Assembly: GCF_010686685.1 (NCBI RefSeq)
Contig: NZ_JAAGWD010000004.1
Location: 372,001 to 436,000, forward strand
Origin: Pontibacter burrus
GTDB taxonomy: Bacteria > Bacteroidota > Bacteroidia > Cytophagales > Hymenobacteraceae
Direction: 5' to 3'
DNA length: 64,000 bases
Position numbers and translations under genes: made by a program. Positions 36,613-45,242 of the stretch are shown here, one piece after another; positions within the stretch are counted from its first letter, which is position 1, and each line of letters opens with the position of its first letter. The notes beneath the pieces were generated by a model. That model worked only from the letters and a program-made list of their open reading frames with translations. It was not told the origin of the DNA and searched no databases.

Positions 36613-38319
36613 ATGAAGTATACAAAATTACTGTTTTCTATTGTCTTTACACTGTTATCGGTGGTGGTTTTCGGGCAGAACAGTCAGCTACGGCAGGCCC
36701 CGCAAACACAACGCCAGCAGCAGCAACCAGCCAGACAGCAGCCTGCACAGCAGCAACAGTCGGGCAGGGTAGAGCTGATCGGAGCCGACAGCCTGGTAGG
36801 TACAACTATAAATGGACGCAGGGTAGATAAGCTTATTGGCAATGTGCGTTTCAAACAGCGTGAAACTTACTTGTATGCCGATTCTGTGTATCAGTATAGT
36901 GGCAACTCACAGGTGCTGGATGCTTTCGGTAATGTACGCATGGTACAGGGCGATTCTGTAACGATAACCGGAGACAAGGCAAACTATGACGGCCTGAGAC
37001 GTACCGCCCGTATGACTGGCAATGTAGTGATGCGCGACCCACGCATGACCCTGACCACACCAAGCCTGGACTATAACCTGACAAACAGAACTGCTGTGTA
37101 CACAGAAGGTGGTGTGCTCGTTGATCCTGAGAACCGCCTGGAAAGCCGCCGTGGTACTTACAACACTGTTACCAAAGAACTCAACTTTCAGCAGAATGTA
37201 AAAGTAACCACCGCAGACTATAACATTACCGCTGAAAATATGCGTTATAATACCCAGAGCAAGATTGTGTACTTCCTGGGGCCAACGGTAATTAAAGGGC
37301 AGCGCGGCGATCTTTATGCCGAAGAAGGCAACTATAACACACTTACAAAGGTCTCGAACTTTGGCAGAAATGCGTATATCCTGACGCCTGAGTATAGATT
37401 GGGTGGCGACGAACTATACTATGACCAAAGCACAGGCTATGGCATTGCCCGTAAAAATGTAACACTCAGGTCGTTGAAGGACGATGTGACGATAAGAGGG
37501 CAACTGGGACGCTACTGGCGTGAACAGGGGGTAGCAAAAGTTTCGGGCAGCCCGGTTATGGAAAGCGTGATGGACGCTGACACCTTGTACCTGTCAGCAG
37601 ATTCGCTCATCTCGCGCGAGGCGAAAGGGCCGAACGGCAAAAGCATGCTGTTTGCCTTTAACAACGTGAAGATCTTCAAAAACGACCTGCAGGGCAAATG
37701 CGACTCACTGAGCTTTAACCGTACCGATTCGGTGATGCACATGAACGTGAAGCCTGTGCTCTGGAGCGAAAACAACCAGTTGGTGGCAGATACTATTCAC
37801 ATGCACCTGCGCAACCGCAACATAGAGCGCATGTATATGTACGGCAACGCCTTTATGTCATCAGAAGACACCCTGAAAAACCACAATCAGGTAAAAGGCC
37901 GGAACATGGTTGCCTTTTTTGCCAACGGCGACCTGAAACGCGTGAATGTGAATGGGAACGGCGAGAGTATTTATTTCGCACTGGAAGGCGATACAACCCT
38001 GACCGGCATGAACAGAACTATTTGCAGCAACATGATTTTATTGTTTGCAGAAAATAAACTGAACAGGATCTCGTTTCTGGTAAACCCGGATGCCAGTTTT
38101 ATACCGCCGCATGAATTACAGCCAGCCGAAAAGCAACTGGATGGCTTTGTGTGGCTGGAAGACCAGCGGCCAACACGACCTGATGTTTTTGCCCGGCGTG
38201 CTCCGGTAGCACCAAAGCCACAGGTTAAACCTGCCAACACTACCAAAAAGAATCAGAAAAACACGCCTGCCAGGCAGCGAAGAGATACGAAGCAGGGGGC
38301 AACGCTGCGTAAGCAATAG
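36613..38319 (+). CDS. OstA-like (LptA/LptD N-terminal fold) periplasmic protein
   Basis: A 568-residue protein with a signal peptide (residues 1-21) and a Gln/Pro-rich linker (about 27-52). It has repeated beta-jellyroll units like those of LptA: LIGNVRFKQRETYLYADSVY, DAFGNVRMVQGDSVTITGD, MTGNVVMRDPRMTL and so on. Such OstA-like proteins probably shuttle lipopolysaccharide across the periplasm in Bacteroidota. The C-terminal tail is basic and Lys/Gln-rich. It stands at the head of a conserved Bacteroidota block with bamD, rpoZ, coaC-coaB, a PorD-like gene and recN. Confidence 0.85.
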   Translation: MKYTKLLFSIVFTLLSVVVFGQNSQLRQAPQTQRQQQQPARQQPAQQQQSGRVELIGADSLVGTTINGRRVDKLIGNVRFKQRETYLYADSVYQYSGNSQVLDAFGNVRMVQGDSVTITGDKANYDGLRRTARMTGNVVMRDPRMTLTTPSLDYNLTNRTAVYTEGGVLVDPENRLESRRGTYNTVTKELNFQQNVKVTTADYNITAENMRYNTQSKIVYFLGPTVIKGQRGDLYAEEGNYNTLTKVSNFGRNAYILTPEYRLGGDELYYDQSTGYGIARKNVTLRSLKDDVTIRGQLGRYWREQGVAKVSGSPVMESVMDADTLYLSADSLISREAKGPNGKSMLFAFNNVKIFKNDLQGKCDSLSFNRTDSVMHMNVKPVLWSENNQLVADTIHMHLRNRNIERMYMYGNAFMSSEDTLKNHNQVKGRNMVAFFANGDLKRVNVNGNGESIYFALEGDTTLTGMNRTICSNMILLFAENKLNRISFLVNPDASFIPPHELQPAEKQLDGFVWLEDQRPTRPDVFARRAPVAPKPQVKPANTTKKNQKNTPARQRRDTKQGATLRKQ

Positions 38320-38353
38320 CATTTTTTTGTGCGCTCAGGTTACAAAGGTTTAG

Positions 38354-38384
38354 TTGTAAATCAGAATGATATTGTATAATTTTG
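38354..38384 (+). promoter_or_regulatory. Bacteroidota promoter for bamD
   Basis: TTG (38354-38356), 20 bases, then TAATTTTG (38377-38384) match the -33/-7 consensus exactly. The start codon follows only 7 bases later, so the transcript has a very short leader. Confidence 0.7.
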
Positions 38385-38391
38385 CCCGTTC

Positions 38392-39228
38392 ATGAAGAAA
38401 AGACTCTCCCATATCGTTGTGCTTCTGGCCCTGTTGCTGACAGCCGCAGGTTGCAGTAATTATCAGAAGCTCTTAAAAAGCAACGATGTACAGAAAAAGT
38501 ATGCGGCTGCGGTTGAGTACTATAACAAAGGCGATTACTACCGTGCCGGCGAGTTGCTGGATGCTGTAACTCCTTTGCTGACAGGTACTGAACAGGCTGA
38601 AGATGCGCTTTATTACCAGGCCAGTGCCAACTATGAGATGGGTAACTACCTGCTGAGCGAAGCATATTTCCGTAACTTTTATACTACTTACGGCCGAAGC
38701 GATAAAGCTGAAAGCGCCATGTTTATGCAAGTGAAATCCCTGTATAACCAGTCGCCGAAGTTTGAGCAGGACCAGGCAAGCACGTATACTGCCATAGATG
38801 CGGTAACAGAATTTATGCAGCGCTACCCGCAGAGCGAGCACCTGGAAGAAGCAACCCAGATACTGGACGATCTGAATACAAAGCTCGACAGAAAAGCATT
38901 TGACAGCGCTTACCTGTACTATAAGATCCGGTACTATAAAGCGGCTGTAGTAGCCCTTGGCGGTTTCCAGAGAGAACATCCTTCTTCGCCTTATGCCGAG
39001 CAGGCCGCTTACCTTAAAATTGAGTCGCAGTACGAATATGCAAAGGAAAGCGTGCCGAATAAGCAGGAAGAACGCTTTTACGAAGTGGTAGATTTTTACC
39101 AGGCCTTCGTAGATCAGTATCCTGAAAGCGAGTATACGCGTAGTGTCAACCAAATCTACGACAACACACTGGCTGAGCTAGAGCGGATCAAAAATCAAAA
39201 GAATCAAAGAAATCAAGCAAATTCATAA
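38392..39228 (+). CDS. bamD: outer membrane assembly lipoprotein BamD
   Basis: A 278-residue lipoprotein with a type II signal and lipobox (LLLTAAGC, Cys near 22). TPR units follow: YYNKGDYYRAGELLDAVTPLL, YYQASANYEMGNYLLSEAYF and ERFYEVVDFYQAFVDQYPESEY. These match BamD/YfiO, the essential partner of BamA in folding outer-membrane beta-barrels. It is followed after 13 bases by rpoZ. Confidence 0.92.
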   Translation: MKKRLSHIVVLLALLLTAAGCSNYQKLLKSNDVQKKYAAAVEYYNKGDYYRAGELLDAVTPLLTGTEQAEDALYYQASANYEMGNYLLSEAYFRNFYTTYGRSDKAESAMFMQVKSLYNQSPKFEQDQASTYTAIDAVTEFMQRYPQSEHLEEATQILDDLNTKLDRKAFDSAYLYYKIRYYKAAVVALGGFQREHPSSPYAEQAAYLKIESQYEYAKESVPNKQEERFYEVVDFYQAFVDQYPESEYTRSVNQIYDNTLAELERIKNQKNQRNQANS

Positions 39229-39241
39229 GTATAAACTATAT

Positions 39242-39571
39242 ATGGCAGCAGTTCCATCATCAATCGTAACACGCAACATGGCCGATTTTGCTGAGCAGAC
39301 CGGCAACATGTACATGTCTGTGGCAGTTATCTCTAAAAGAGCCAACCAGATCTCTGTGAAGCTGAAAGAAGAGCTGAACTCTAAACTGGCTGAGTTTGCT
39401 ACAACAGTAGATAACCTGGAAGAGGTGTTCGAGAACCGCGAGCAGATCGAAATCTCTAAATATTATGAGCGCATGCCAAAACCTACCAGCCTTGCTATCG
39501 AGGAGTTTCTGGAAGGCAAAGTATATGTGCGCAACCCGGAAGAAGAATCGTCTGAGGAGGAAACGCTGTAA
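39242..39571 (+). CDS. rpoZ: DNA-directed RNA polymerase omega subunit (Bacteroidota type)
   Basis: A 109-residue protein, MAAVPSSIVTRNMADFAEQTGNMY at the start, with VAVISKRANQISVKLKEELNSKLAEF as the omega core helices and an acidic C-terminus. It stabilises the beta-prime subunit. It lies between bamD and coaC, its usual place in this phylum, and its stop is 9 bases before the coaC ATG. Confidence 0.85.
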   Translation: MAAVPSSIVTRNMADFAEQTGNMYMSVAVISKRANQISVKLKEELNSKLAEFATTVDNLEEVFENREQIEISKYYERMPKPTSLAIEEFLEGKVYVRNPEEESSEEETL

Positions 39572-39580
39572 TTGCAGCAC

Positions 39581-40141
39581 ATGCTCCGGCATAAAAGAAT
39601 AATACTGGGAGTTTGCGGAAGTATAGCAGCCTACAAAGCTGCTCTGCTGGTTCGCCAACTCGTAAAAGCAGAAGCAGAAGTACAGGTTATCCTGACCACT
39701 TCTGCTTCTGAGTTTATAACCCCGCTCACACTGGCCACGCTTTCAAAACGGCCCGTGCTTACCCATTTTGTACGCGACGAAGGCGGCCTCTGGAACAACC
39801 ACGTAGAACTTGGCCTGTGGGCTGATGCTATAGTTGTAGCACCGGCCAGTGCCAACACAGTGGCCAAATTTGCCAATGGCTTTTGCGATAACCTGCTATC
39901 TGCTACTTATTTGTCTGCTCGTTGCCCGGTGTTTATAGCTCCCGCCATGGACCTGGATATGTATCAGCATCCATCGGTACAAAGTAACTTTACTAAGCTG
40001 CGCGGCTATGGCAACCACATTATAGAAGCAGGCTACGGAGAGCTGGCCAGCGGACTGATAGGGCAGGGCAGACTGGCGGAACCTGAAGAAATTGTAGAAG
40101 TACTACAGAACTTTTTTGCGCGTGAAGGAAAGATCGTTTAA
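39581..40141 (+). CDS. coaC: phosphopantothenoylcysteine decarboxylase domain (CoaC part of a split CoaBC)
   Basis: A 186-residue flavoprotein. It has RIILGVCGSIAAYKAALLVRQL (FMN binding), the catalytic His in WNNHVELGLWAD, APASANTVAKFANGFCDNLL and the PxMxxxMY-like PAMDLDMYQHPS. It decarboxylates 4-phosphopantothenoylcysteine in CoA synthesis. I start at the ATG 39581. A TTG at 39572 is possible. In most bacteria this is the first half of a single CoaBC protein. Here the frame closes 26 bases into the CoaB frame, at a run of six T. Confidence 0.9.
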   Translation: MLRHKRIILGVCGSIAAYKAALLVRQLVKAEAEVQVILTTSASEFITPLTLATLSKRPVLTHFVRDEGGLWNNHVELGLWADAIVVAPASANTVAKFANGFCDNLLSATYLSARCPVFIAPAMDLDMYQHPSVQSNFTKLRGYGNHIIEAGYGELASGLIGQGRLAEPEEIVEVLQNFFAREGKIV

Positions 40142-40784
40142 AGGCAAGACTGTACTGCTTACGGCGGGCCCGACCTACGAGCCTATCGATCCGGTTCGGT
40201 TTATTGGCAATCACTCTACCGGAAAAATGGGTTTTGCCTTGGCTGCCTGCTTTGCCTCTCGTGGCGCAAAAGTAATCCTGGTGTCCGGCCCAACCAATCA
40301 GAAAACTGAAGACCAAACTATAACCGTACTACCCGTAACTACTGCCGACGAAATGTATGAAGCGGTGCTGGAACATGCTGATGCCGCCGATATTATAGTT
40401 TATGCTGCAGCTGTGGCAGACTATAAACCTAAAGTGGTAGCGGATAAAAAAATTAAGAAAGCCGGCAACGAACTTACAATAGAACTTGTTAAAAACGTTG
40501 ATATAGCGGCTGCTTTGGGCAAACAGAAGAAACCGGGGCAATTCTCAGTAGGTTTTGCCCTTGAAACTGACAACGAGAGTGCCAACGCAGCCGAAAAGCT
40601 GAAGAAAAAGAACCTGGATATGATTGTGCTGAACTCGTTGCGTGACGAGGGTGCCGGTTTTAAGCACGATACAAATAAAATAACGATAATAGAGCCTGAC
40701 AAAACCACTGCGTTTGAGCTGAAGCAGAAAACAGAAGTGGCGCAGGATATTGTAAACCTGGTTTGGGACCGACTACATGGCTAA
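40122..40784 (+). CDS. coaB: phosphopantothenate-cysteine ligase domain (CoaB part of a split CoaBC)
   Basis: A protein of about 220 residues that joins cysteine to 4-phosphopantothenate, using CTP in bacteria. It shows GKTVLLTAGPTYEPIDPVRFIGNHSTGKMG, DIIVYAAAVADYKPK and GFALET, followed by a Lys-rich stretch, all typical of CoaB. The only starts are GTG at 40122 or TTG at 40116, both inside the end of coaC and in the +1-shifted frame. Deleting one T from the run 40112-40117 would fuse it to coaC. It overlaps the next gene by 8 bases. Confidence 0.88.
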   Translation: MKERSFKGKTVLLTAGPTYEPIDPVRFIGNHSTGKMGFALAACFASRGAKVILVSGPTNQKTEDQTITVLPVTTADEMYEAVLEHADAADIIVYAAAVADYKPKVVADKKIKKAGNELTIELVKNVDIAAALGKQKKPGQFSVGFALETDNESANAAEKLKKKNLDMIVLNSLRDEGAGFKHDTNKITIIEPDKTTAFELKQKTEVAQDIVNLVWDRLHG

Positions 40785-41682
40785 GAAACTTCTATTGCTG
40801 GTAATGCTGAGTATAGCTACGCTTGGAGCGAAAGCCCAGGAGCTGCTGTGCGATGTGGTAGTAAACAGTGAGCAGGTACAGTCTACGGACAGGCAGCTGT
40901 TTACCGAAATGCAGAACCGCATAGAAGAGTTGATGAATACCCAGCGCTGGACCAACCAGTCTTACACTGCAGAGGAGCGTATCAAATGCCGCATACTCAT
41001 TAACCTGACCGAAATGCCACAGATCGGCATGTTCAGGGCCAATGTGCAGGTGGTGTCGGTAAGGCCTGCCTATGGCACAGGTTACGAATCTATTCTCTTT
41101 AGCTTTATTGATAAGGACTGGACTTTTGAATACACCAATGCCCAGTTGTTGCAGTACGCCGATAACAACTATAGTTCTAACTTGACGTCTATGCTCGCTT
41201 TTTATGCCTACATGATCATCGGTATGGACAACGACAGTTTTGGCAAGTTAGGTGGCGGACAGGCATTTGATAAAGCCAGAAGTGTGGTAAACCTAGCCTC
41301 ATCGCAGGGCACAAACTACCCGGGCTGGAAAGCATTCGACAGTAATCGCAACCGCTACTGGCTGATTGATAATTTGCAGGACCCACAGTTTGCGCAGTTC
41401 CGCGAAGGGATATATAAAATGCACCGCCAAGGCCTGGATGTAATGGCCGAAGATCCGGAAAAAGCCCGCAAAACAGTGCTGGAAGTGCTGCAGGAAGTAC
41501 AACGCCTAAACAAGCAAAAACCTGGCTCAGCTATAGTTCGCTCTTTCTTCGATGCCAAGTCGGATGAGTTGCTGAACATGTTTAAAGCTGCCCCGCCTGC
41601 TGCCAAGCAAACAGCCTATAGTTTACTCACCGAAGCCGACCCAACCAACCGCACCAAATACGACCAGTTGCTCAAGCGCTAG
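40777..41682 (+). CDS. DUF4835 / PorD-like exported protein
   Basis: A 301-residue protein with a signal peptide (MAKKLLLLVMLSIATLGAKA, then QELLCDVVVN). DRQLFTEMQNRIEELMNTQRWT and YESILFSFIDKDWTFEY match the DUF4835 family, which is restricted to Bacteroidota, sits next to coaBC and recN, and is annotated in some databases as type IX secretion protein PorD. The T9SS role is from memory of family naming, not shown here. A full AACTATAGTT lies at 41167, within codons for N-Y-S-S. Confidence 0.8.
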   Translation: MAKKLLLLVMLSIATLGAKAQELLCDVVVNSEQVQSTDRQLFTEMQNRIEELMNTQRWTNQSYTAEERIKCRILINLTEMPQIGMFRANVQVVSVRPAYGTGYESILFSFIDKDWTFEYTNAQLLQYADNNYSSNLTSMLAFYAYMIIGMDNDSFGKLGGGQAFDKARSVVNLASSQGTNYPGWKAFDSNRNRYWLIDNLQDPQFAQFREGIYKMHRQGLDVMAEDPEKARKTVLEVLQEVQRLNKQKPGSAIVRSFFDAKSDELLNMFKAAPPAAKQTAYSLLTEADPTNRTKYDQLLKR

Positions 41683-41749
41683 GCTTTAGAATTTCAGATA
41701 AAGCGCGTATCTTCACGGAAGCTAAACTATAGTTTAGTTAGAAATTTAC

Positions 41750-41980
41750 ATGGGCAAACGCCAGATACGTATCTCCGGAGTTAAATTACAGGAACATGAG
41801 ATGGAGCTGCTTTCGCAGCCAGCTGTGCAGGTGATTCTACGGAATAGGGTAGTGGTTACAGGCAAGCTGCTGCAAACTTCACCGGAAACTATAACCATCC
41901 AGGATATGCGCCTAAACAAGCAGGTACTGCCAACAAACCAGATACAGGAAGTAATTTACGATATAGAAGCTGCCTGGTAA
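41750..41980 (+). CDS. small conserved protein, possible Sm-like beta-barrel
   Basis: A 76-residue protein of unknown function. After a short helix-like start (KLQEHEMELLSQPA) it reads VQVILRNRVVVTGKLLQTSPETITIQDMRLNKQVLPTNQIQEVIYD. The pattern of a strand with G-x-L, a turn, a hydrophobic I-x-I-x-D strand and a final I-x-x-I strand recalls Sm/Hfq-type barrels. The resemblance is by eye only. A full palindrome at 41979 overlaps the stop codon, and another at 41725 lies 25 bases before the start. Confidence 0.6.
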   Translation: MGKRQIRISGVKLQEHEMELLSQPAVQVILRNRVVVTGKLLQTSPETITIQDMRLNKQVLPTNQIQEVIYDIEAAW

Positions 41981-42139
41981 CTATAGTTGCATTTCGTAAC
42001 CTGACATCCGTTTTATCTCTTTTAATTTCAGAAACAGGTATAAACTATACTTATACTTGGTAAAAAAATAACAGAATTTCCGAACTTTCGCATAGACAAA
42101 AGTCTTACATCTTAAGTCTATAGTCCTGAGTCATAATCT

Positions 42140-43819
42140 ATGTTAATAGACCTTAAAATAAAGAATTACGCGCTGATCGAGCAGCTTGAAATGCACCCTT
42201 CACCGGTGCTGAATATTATTACCGGGGAAACCGGTGCCGGTAAATCCATTATGCTGGGTGCTATTGGCCTGCTGCTGGGTAACCGTGCCGATACCAAACT
42301 GCTTTTTAACCAGGATCAGAAATGCGTGATCGAAGGCGTTTTCGATATTTCGCAGTATAACCTGCAGGAGGTTTTTACCGCCGAAGACCTGGATTTTGAT
42401 AATACCTGCATTCTGCGCCGTGAGATCAGCCCGAGCGGCAAAAGCCGTGCCTTTGTGAACGACACGCCGGTTACGCTGGATGTGATCCGCAAGATAGGCG
42501 AGAACCTGATGGACGTACACTCGCAACACGATACGTTGCAGTTAGGCGATACCAGCTATCAGCTGAACATACTGGATATTTATGCCGGCAACACCTCGCT
42601 GGATATTTATGCCGGAAACCTGTCGTATCTGAAAGCCTATAGTGAAACCTACCGCACGTACAAAAAGCTGGAGTCGGACTATAAAAAACTGGAAGACCAA
42701 CTGGCGCAATCGCAGAAGGAGCTGGATTATCATACCTTTTTGCTGAATGAGCTGGATGAAGCCAACCTGCAGGCCGAAGAACAGGAAGCACTGGAAGATG
42801 AGCTGAAGCAGCTGGAAAATGCTGAGGATATCAAACTAAAACTGACGCAGGCTGTGCAAAGCCTGACAGAATCTGATTTCAACATCACATCCGCTTTAAA
42901 AGACACGGCTTACCTAATAGGGCAGTTGGCGCAGTTCTCAAGCAAATACGAAGAGTTGCGCACCCGTACCGAAAGCGCTCTGATAGAATTAAACGACATT
43001 GCCGGCGAGCTGGAAGATGCTGAGCGCAAAACCGAAGCCGACCCGCAGCGCACTCTGGAAGTGCAGGAGCGCCTGAACATGATTTACACCCTGCAGCGCA
43101 AGCATCAGGTACAAACTATAGCTGAGCTGTTAACTATACAGGAAGACCTTCAGCAGAAAGTAGGTAGCGTGCTGAACCTGGATACGGCCATAGCCAAAAC
43201 AAAAAAGGAAATGGACGCTGCTTACCAGGAAGTGCTGAAGAAGGCGAAAGAATTATCGGACCGCCGTCAGGCTTCGTTTGCCAAATTTGAGCAGGAACTA
43301 CACGACCTGGTTGCCGACCTTGGTATGCCAAACGCACGCATCGTAATTCAACACAAAGAGGCCCAGCCATCAGCCACCGGTACCGACGAGATCAATATTC
43401 TTTTCAGTGCCAACAAAGGAGCCCAGCCGCAAACACTGGTTAAGGCCGCCTCAGGTGGTGAATTCTCCCGATTGATGCTGAGCGTGAAGTACATGCTGGC
43501 TGATAAAACTGCGCTGCCAACTATAGTTTTCGATGAGATCGATACGGGTATATCTGGTGAAGTAGCGGTAAAAGTGGGCCGCATGATGCAGCAGATGGCC
43601 CAGAAGCACCAGATCATTGCTATCTCGCACTTACCGCAGATTGCCGCTCAGGGCGATTACCATTATTTTGTGTACAAAGAAGACCGCGAAGACCGCACAA
43701 TTAGCCGCATTAAACAGCTGAACGAAGAAGAGCGCGTGAACGAGATTGCCCACATGATTGCCGGTGCTAACCCAAGTGCTAACGCATATCAAAGTGCAAA
43801 AGAGTTGCTATCGCTTTAA
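42140..43819 (+). CDS. recN: DNA repair protein RecN
   Basis: A 559-residue SMC-like ATPase of double-strand break repair. Walker A is ITGETGAGKSIML near residue 29. A long coiled coil (about 165-380) follows, then the signature KAASGGEFSRLMLSVKYML and Walker B LPTIVFDEIDTGISGEVA. Residues 145-162 are two tandem copies of LDIYAGN-x-S (27 bases each, 42572-42625), which looks like an in-frame duplication at the head of the coiled coil. A full palindrome at 43519 encodes part of the Walker B strand. Confidence 0.95.
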   Translation: MLIDLKIKNYALIEQLEMHPSPVLNIITGETGAGKSIMLGAIGLLLGNRADTKLLFNQDQKCVIEGVFDISQYNLQEVFTAEDLDFDNTCILRREISPSGKSRAFVNDTPVTLDVIRKIGENLMDVHSQHDTLQLGDTSYQLNILDIYAGNTSLDIYAGNLSYLKAYSETYRTYKKLESDYKKLEDQLAQSQKELDYHTFLLNELDEANLQAEEQEALEDELKQLENAEDIKLKLTQAVQSLTESDFNITSALKDTAYLIGQLAQFSSKYEELRTRTESALIELNDIAGELEDAERKTEADPQRTLEVQERLNMIYTLQRKHQVQTIAELLTIQEDLQQKVGSVLNLDTAIAKTKKEMDAAYQEVLKKAKELSDRRQASFAKFEQELHDLVADLGMPNARIVIQHKEAQPSATGTDEINILFSANKGAQPQTLVKAASGGEFSRLMLSVKYMLADKTALPTIVFDEIDTGISGEVAVKVGRMMQQMAQKHQIIAISHLPQIAAQGDYHYFVYKEDREDRTISRIKQLNEEERVNEIAHMIAGANPSANAYQSAKELLSL

Positions 43820-43910
43820 CCAGATATTGCTATATTGCCGTGTAATTCCGGGAGCTATAGTTGGTGCATCGGGATTTCTGAAAAAGGAACAAAATTAACT
43901 TGATAAAGAA

Positions 43911-44723
43911 ATGTCCAACAATCTTTTAAAAGGAAAAAAAGGAATCATATTCGGTGCGCTGGATGAAAAATCTATTGCCTGGAAAGTAGCACTGCGTGCA
44001 CATGAAGAAGGAGCTGAGTTTGTATTGACCAACGCACCAATTGCAATGCGCATGGGCGAGATCAACAAACTGGCTGAGCAATGCAACGCCCAAATTGTAC
44101 CTGCTGATGCAACATCAGTTGAAGACCTGGAGAACCTGTTTACGCAGGCGCAGGAAATCCTGGGTGGTAAGATCGACTTTGTACTGCATTCTATCGGCTC
44201 GAGCCCGAACATCCGCAAAGGCAAATCTTACGGTGACCTGAACTACGACTGGTTCCTGAAAACGCTGGACATTTCGGCTATCTCTTTCCACAAAGTAATG
44301 CACGTTGCTGAAAAGCAGGATGCCATGAATGACTGGGGTTCTATAGTTGCTCTGTCTTACATTGCAGCGCAGCGCGTATTCCCTGATTATACCGACATGT
44401 CGCATGCGAAAGCGGTATTAGAGTCGATTGCCCGCAACTATGGCTACCGTTTAGGCCGCAGCAAGAAGATCCGTGTAAATACTGTATCGCAGTCGCCAAC
44501 TAAAACTACAGCCGGTACAGGTGTGGGTGGTTTTGATGCGTTCTATGATTATGCGGATAAAATGTCGCCGCTTGGCAACGCACCAGCCGAAGCCTGCGCT
44601 GATTACTGCATCAGCCTGTTCTCAGACCTGACCCGCTACGTTACCATGCAAAACCTGATGCACGATGGCGGCTTCTCATCTATGGGTATCTCTGAGGATA
44701 TCGTAGAAATGATTTCTAAATAG
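43911..44723 (+). CDS. fabI: enoyl-[acyl-carrier-protein] reductase, FabI type
   Basis: A 270-residue short-chain dehydrogenase catalysing the last step of fatty-acid elongation. It has GIIFGALDEKSIAWKVA at the NADH site, DFVLHSIGSSPNIRKG, and the FabI-type Y-x-x-M-x-x-A-K in DYTDMSHAKAVLESIARNYG. The C-terminal MQNLMHDGGFSSMG is also typical. A strong terminator follows. It is the target class of triclosan. Confidence 0.95.
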   Translation: MSNNLLKGKKGIIFGALDEKSIAWKVALRAHEEGAEFVLTNAPIAMRMGEINKLAEQCNAQIVPADATSVEDLENLFTQAQEILGGKIDFVLHSIGSSPNIRKGKSYGDLNYDWFLKTLDISAISFHKVMHVAEKQDAMNDWGSIVALSYIAAQRVFPDYTDMSHAKAVLESIARNYGYRLGRSKKIRVNTVSQSPTKTTAGTGVGGFDAFYDYADKMSPLGNAPAEACADYCISLFSDLTRYVTMQNLMHDGGFSSMGISEDIVEMISK

Positions 44724-44778
44724 ATTTGAAAATTTGAAGATGTGAAGATTTGAAAATGATCTTCATGTCCTGAAGTAT

Positions 44779-44820
44779 AAAAAATGCCCGGCTAAACTAT
44801 AGCCGGGCATTTTTGTTTTT
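44779..44820 (+). terminator. terminator after fabI with a palindrome in its loop
   Basis: AATGCCCGGCT pairs with AGCCGGGCATT around AAACTAT, followed by TTTTGTTTTT. The loop and right arm together read AAACTATAG, the genome's iterated word. Confidence 0.9.
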
Positions 44821-45205
44821 TATAACTGATAGTTGGTGCCCTCGCTCGCGTCCCGCGAGTGTGCGCTATACTTTGGCGTCCCGCCAAGTTGTGATTAATA
44901 ATCGTGCTCTTTCGGATTTTGCAATCCGAAAGTAAAGTACCCGCGGATTTGTAATCCGCAACAGTTGAGGCCTCAGCAATTGGGAAAAGCGGATTGCAAA
45001 TCCGCTGATTAGTAGGTTCCAGATTACAAATCCGGAACAGCAGTAGAAACTATAGTAGAGAACTATAGCAGCAGAAACTATAGTTACAGATTACGTTGAT
45101 GTTGTAACTTCAGAAACTATAGTTCTGGGCAGCAGCACCCGCAAATGATTAATTGGCCTGGTTTACTGCTGCGCTTAAACCAAGCTGTATGCTATAGTTT
45201 TTAGA

Positions 45206-45242
45206 TAAAAAAGCCGCAACTATAGTTAGCTGCGGCTTTTAA
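45206..45242. terminator. terminator-like hairpin with AACTATAGTT at its apex
   Basis: AAGCCGC and GCGGCTT enclose a full copy of AACTATAGTT (45218-45227), with A-runs and T-runs at both ends. It could serve the minus-strand cupin gene that ends at 45292. Confidence 0.75.
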
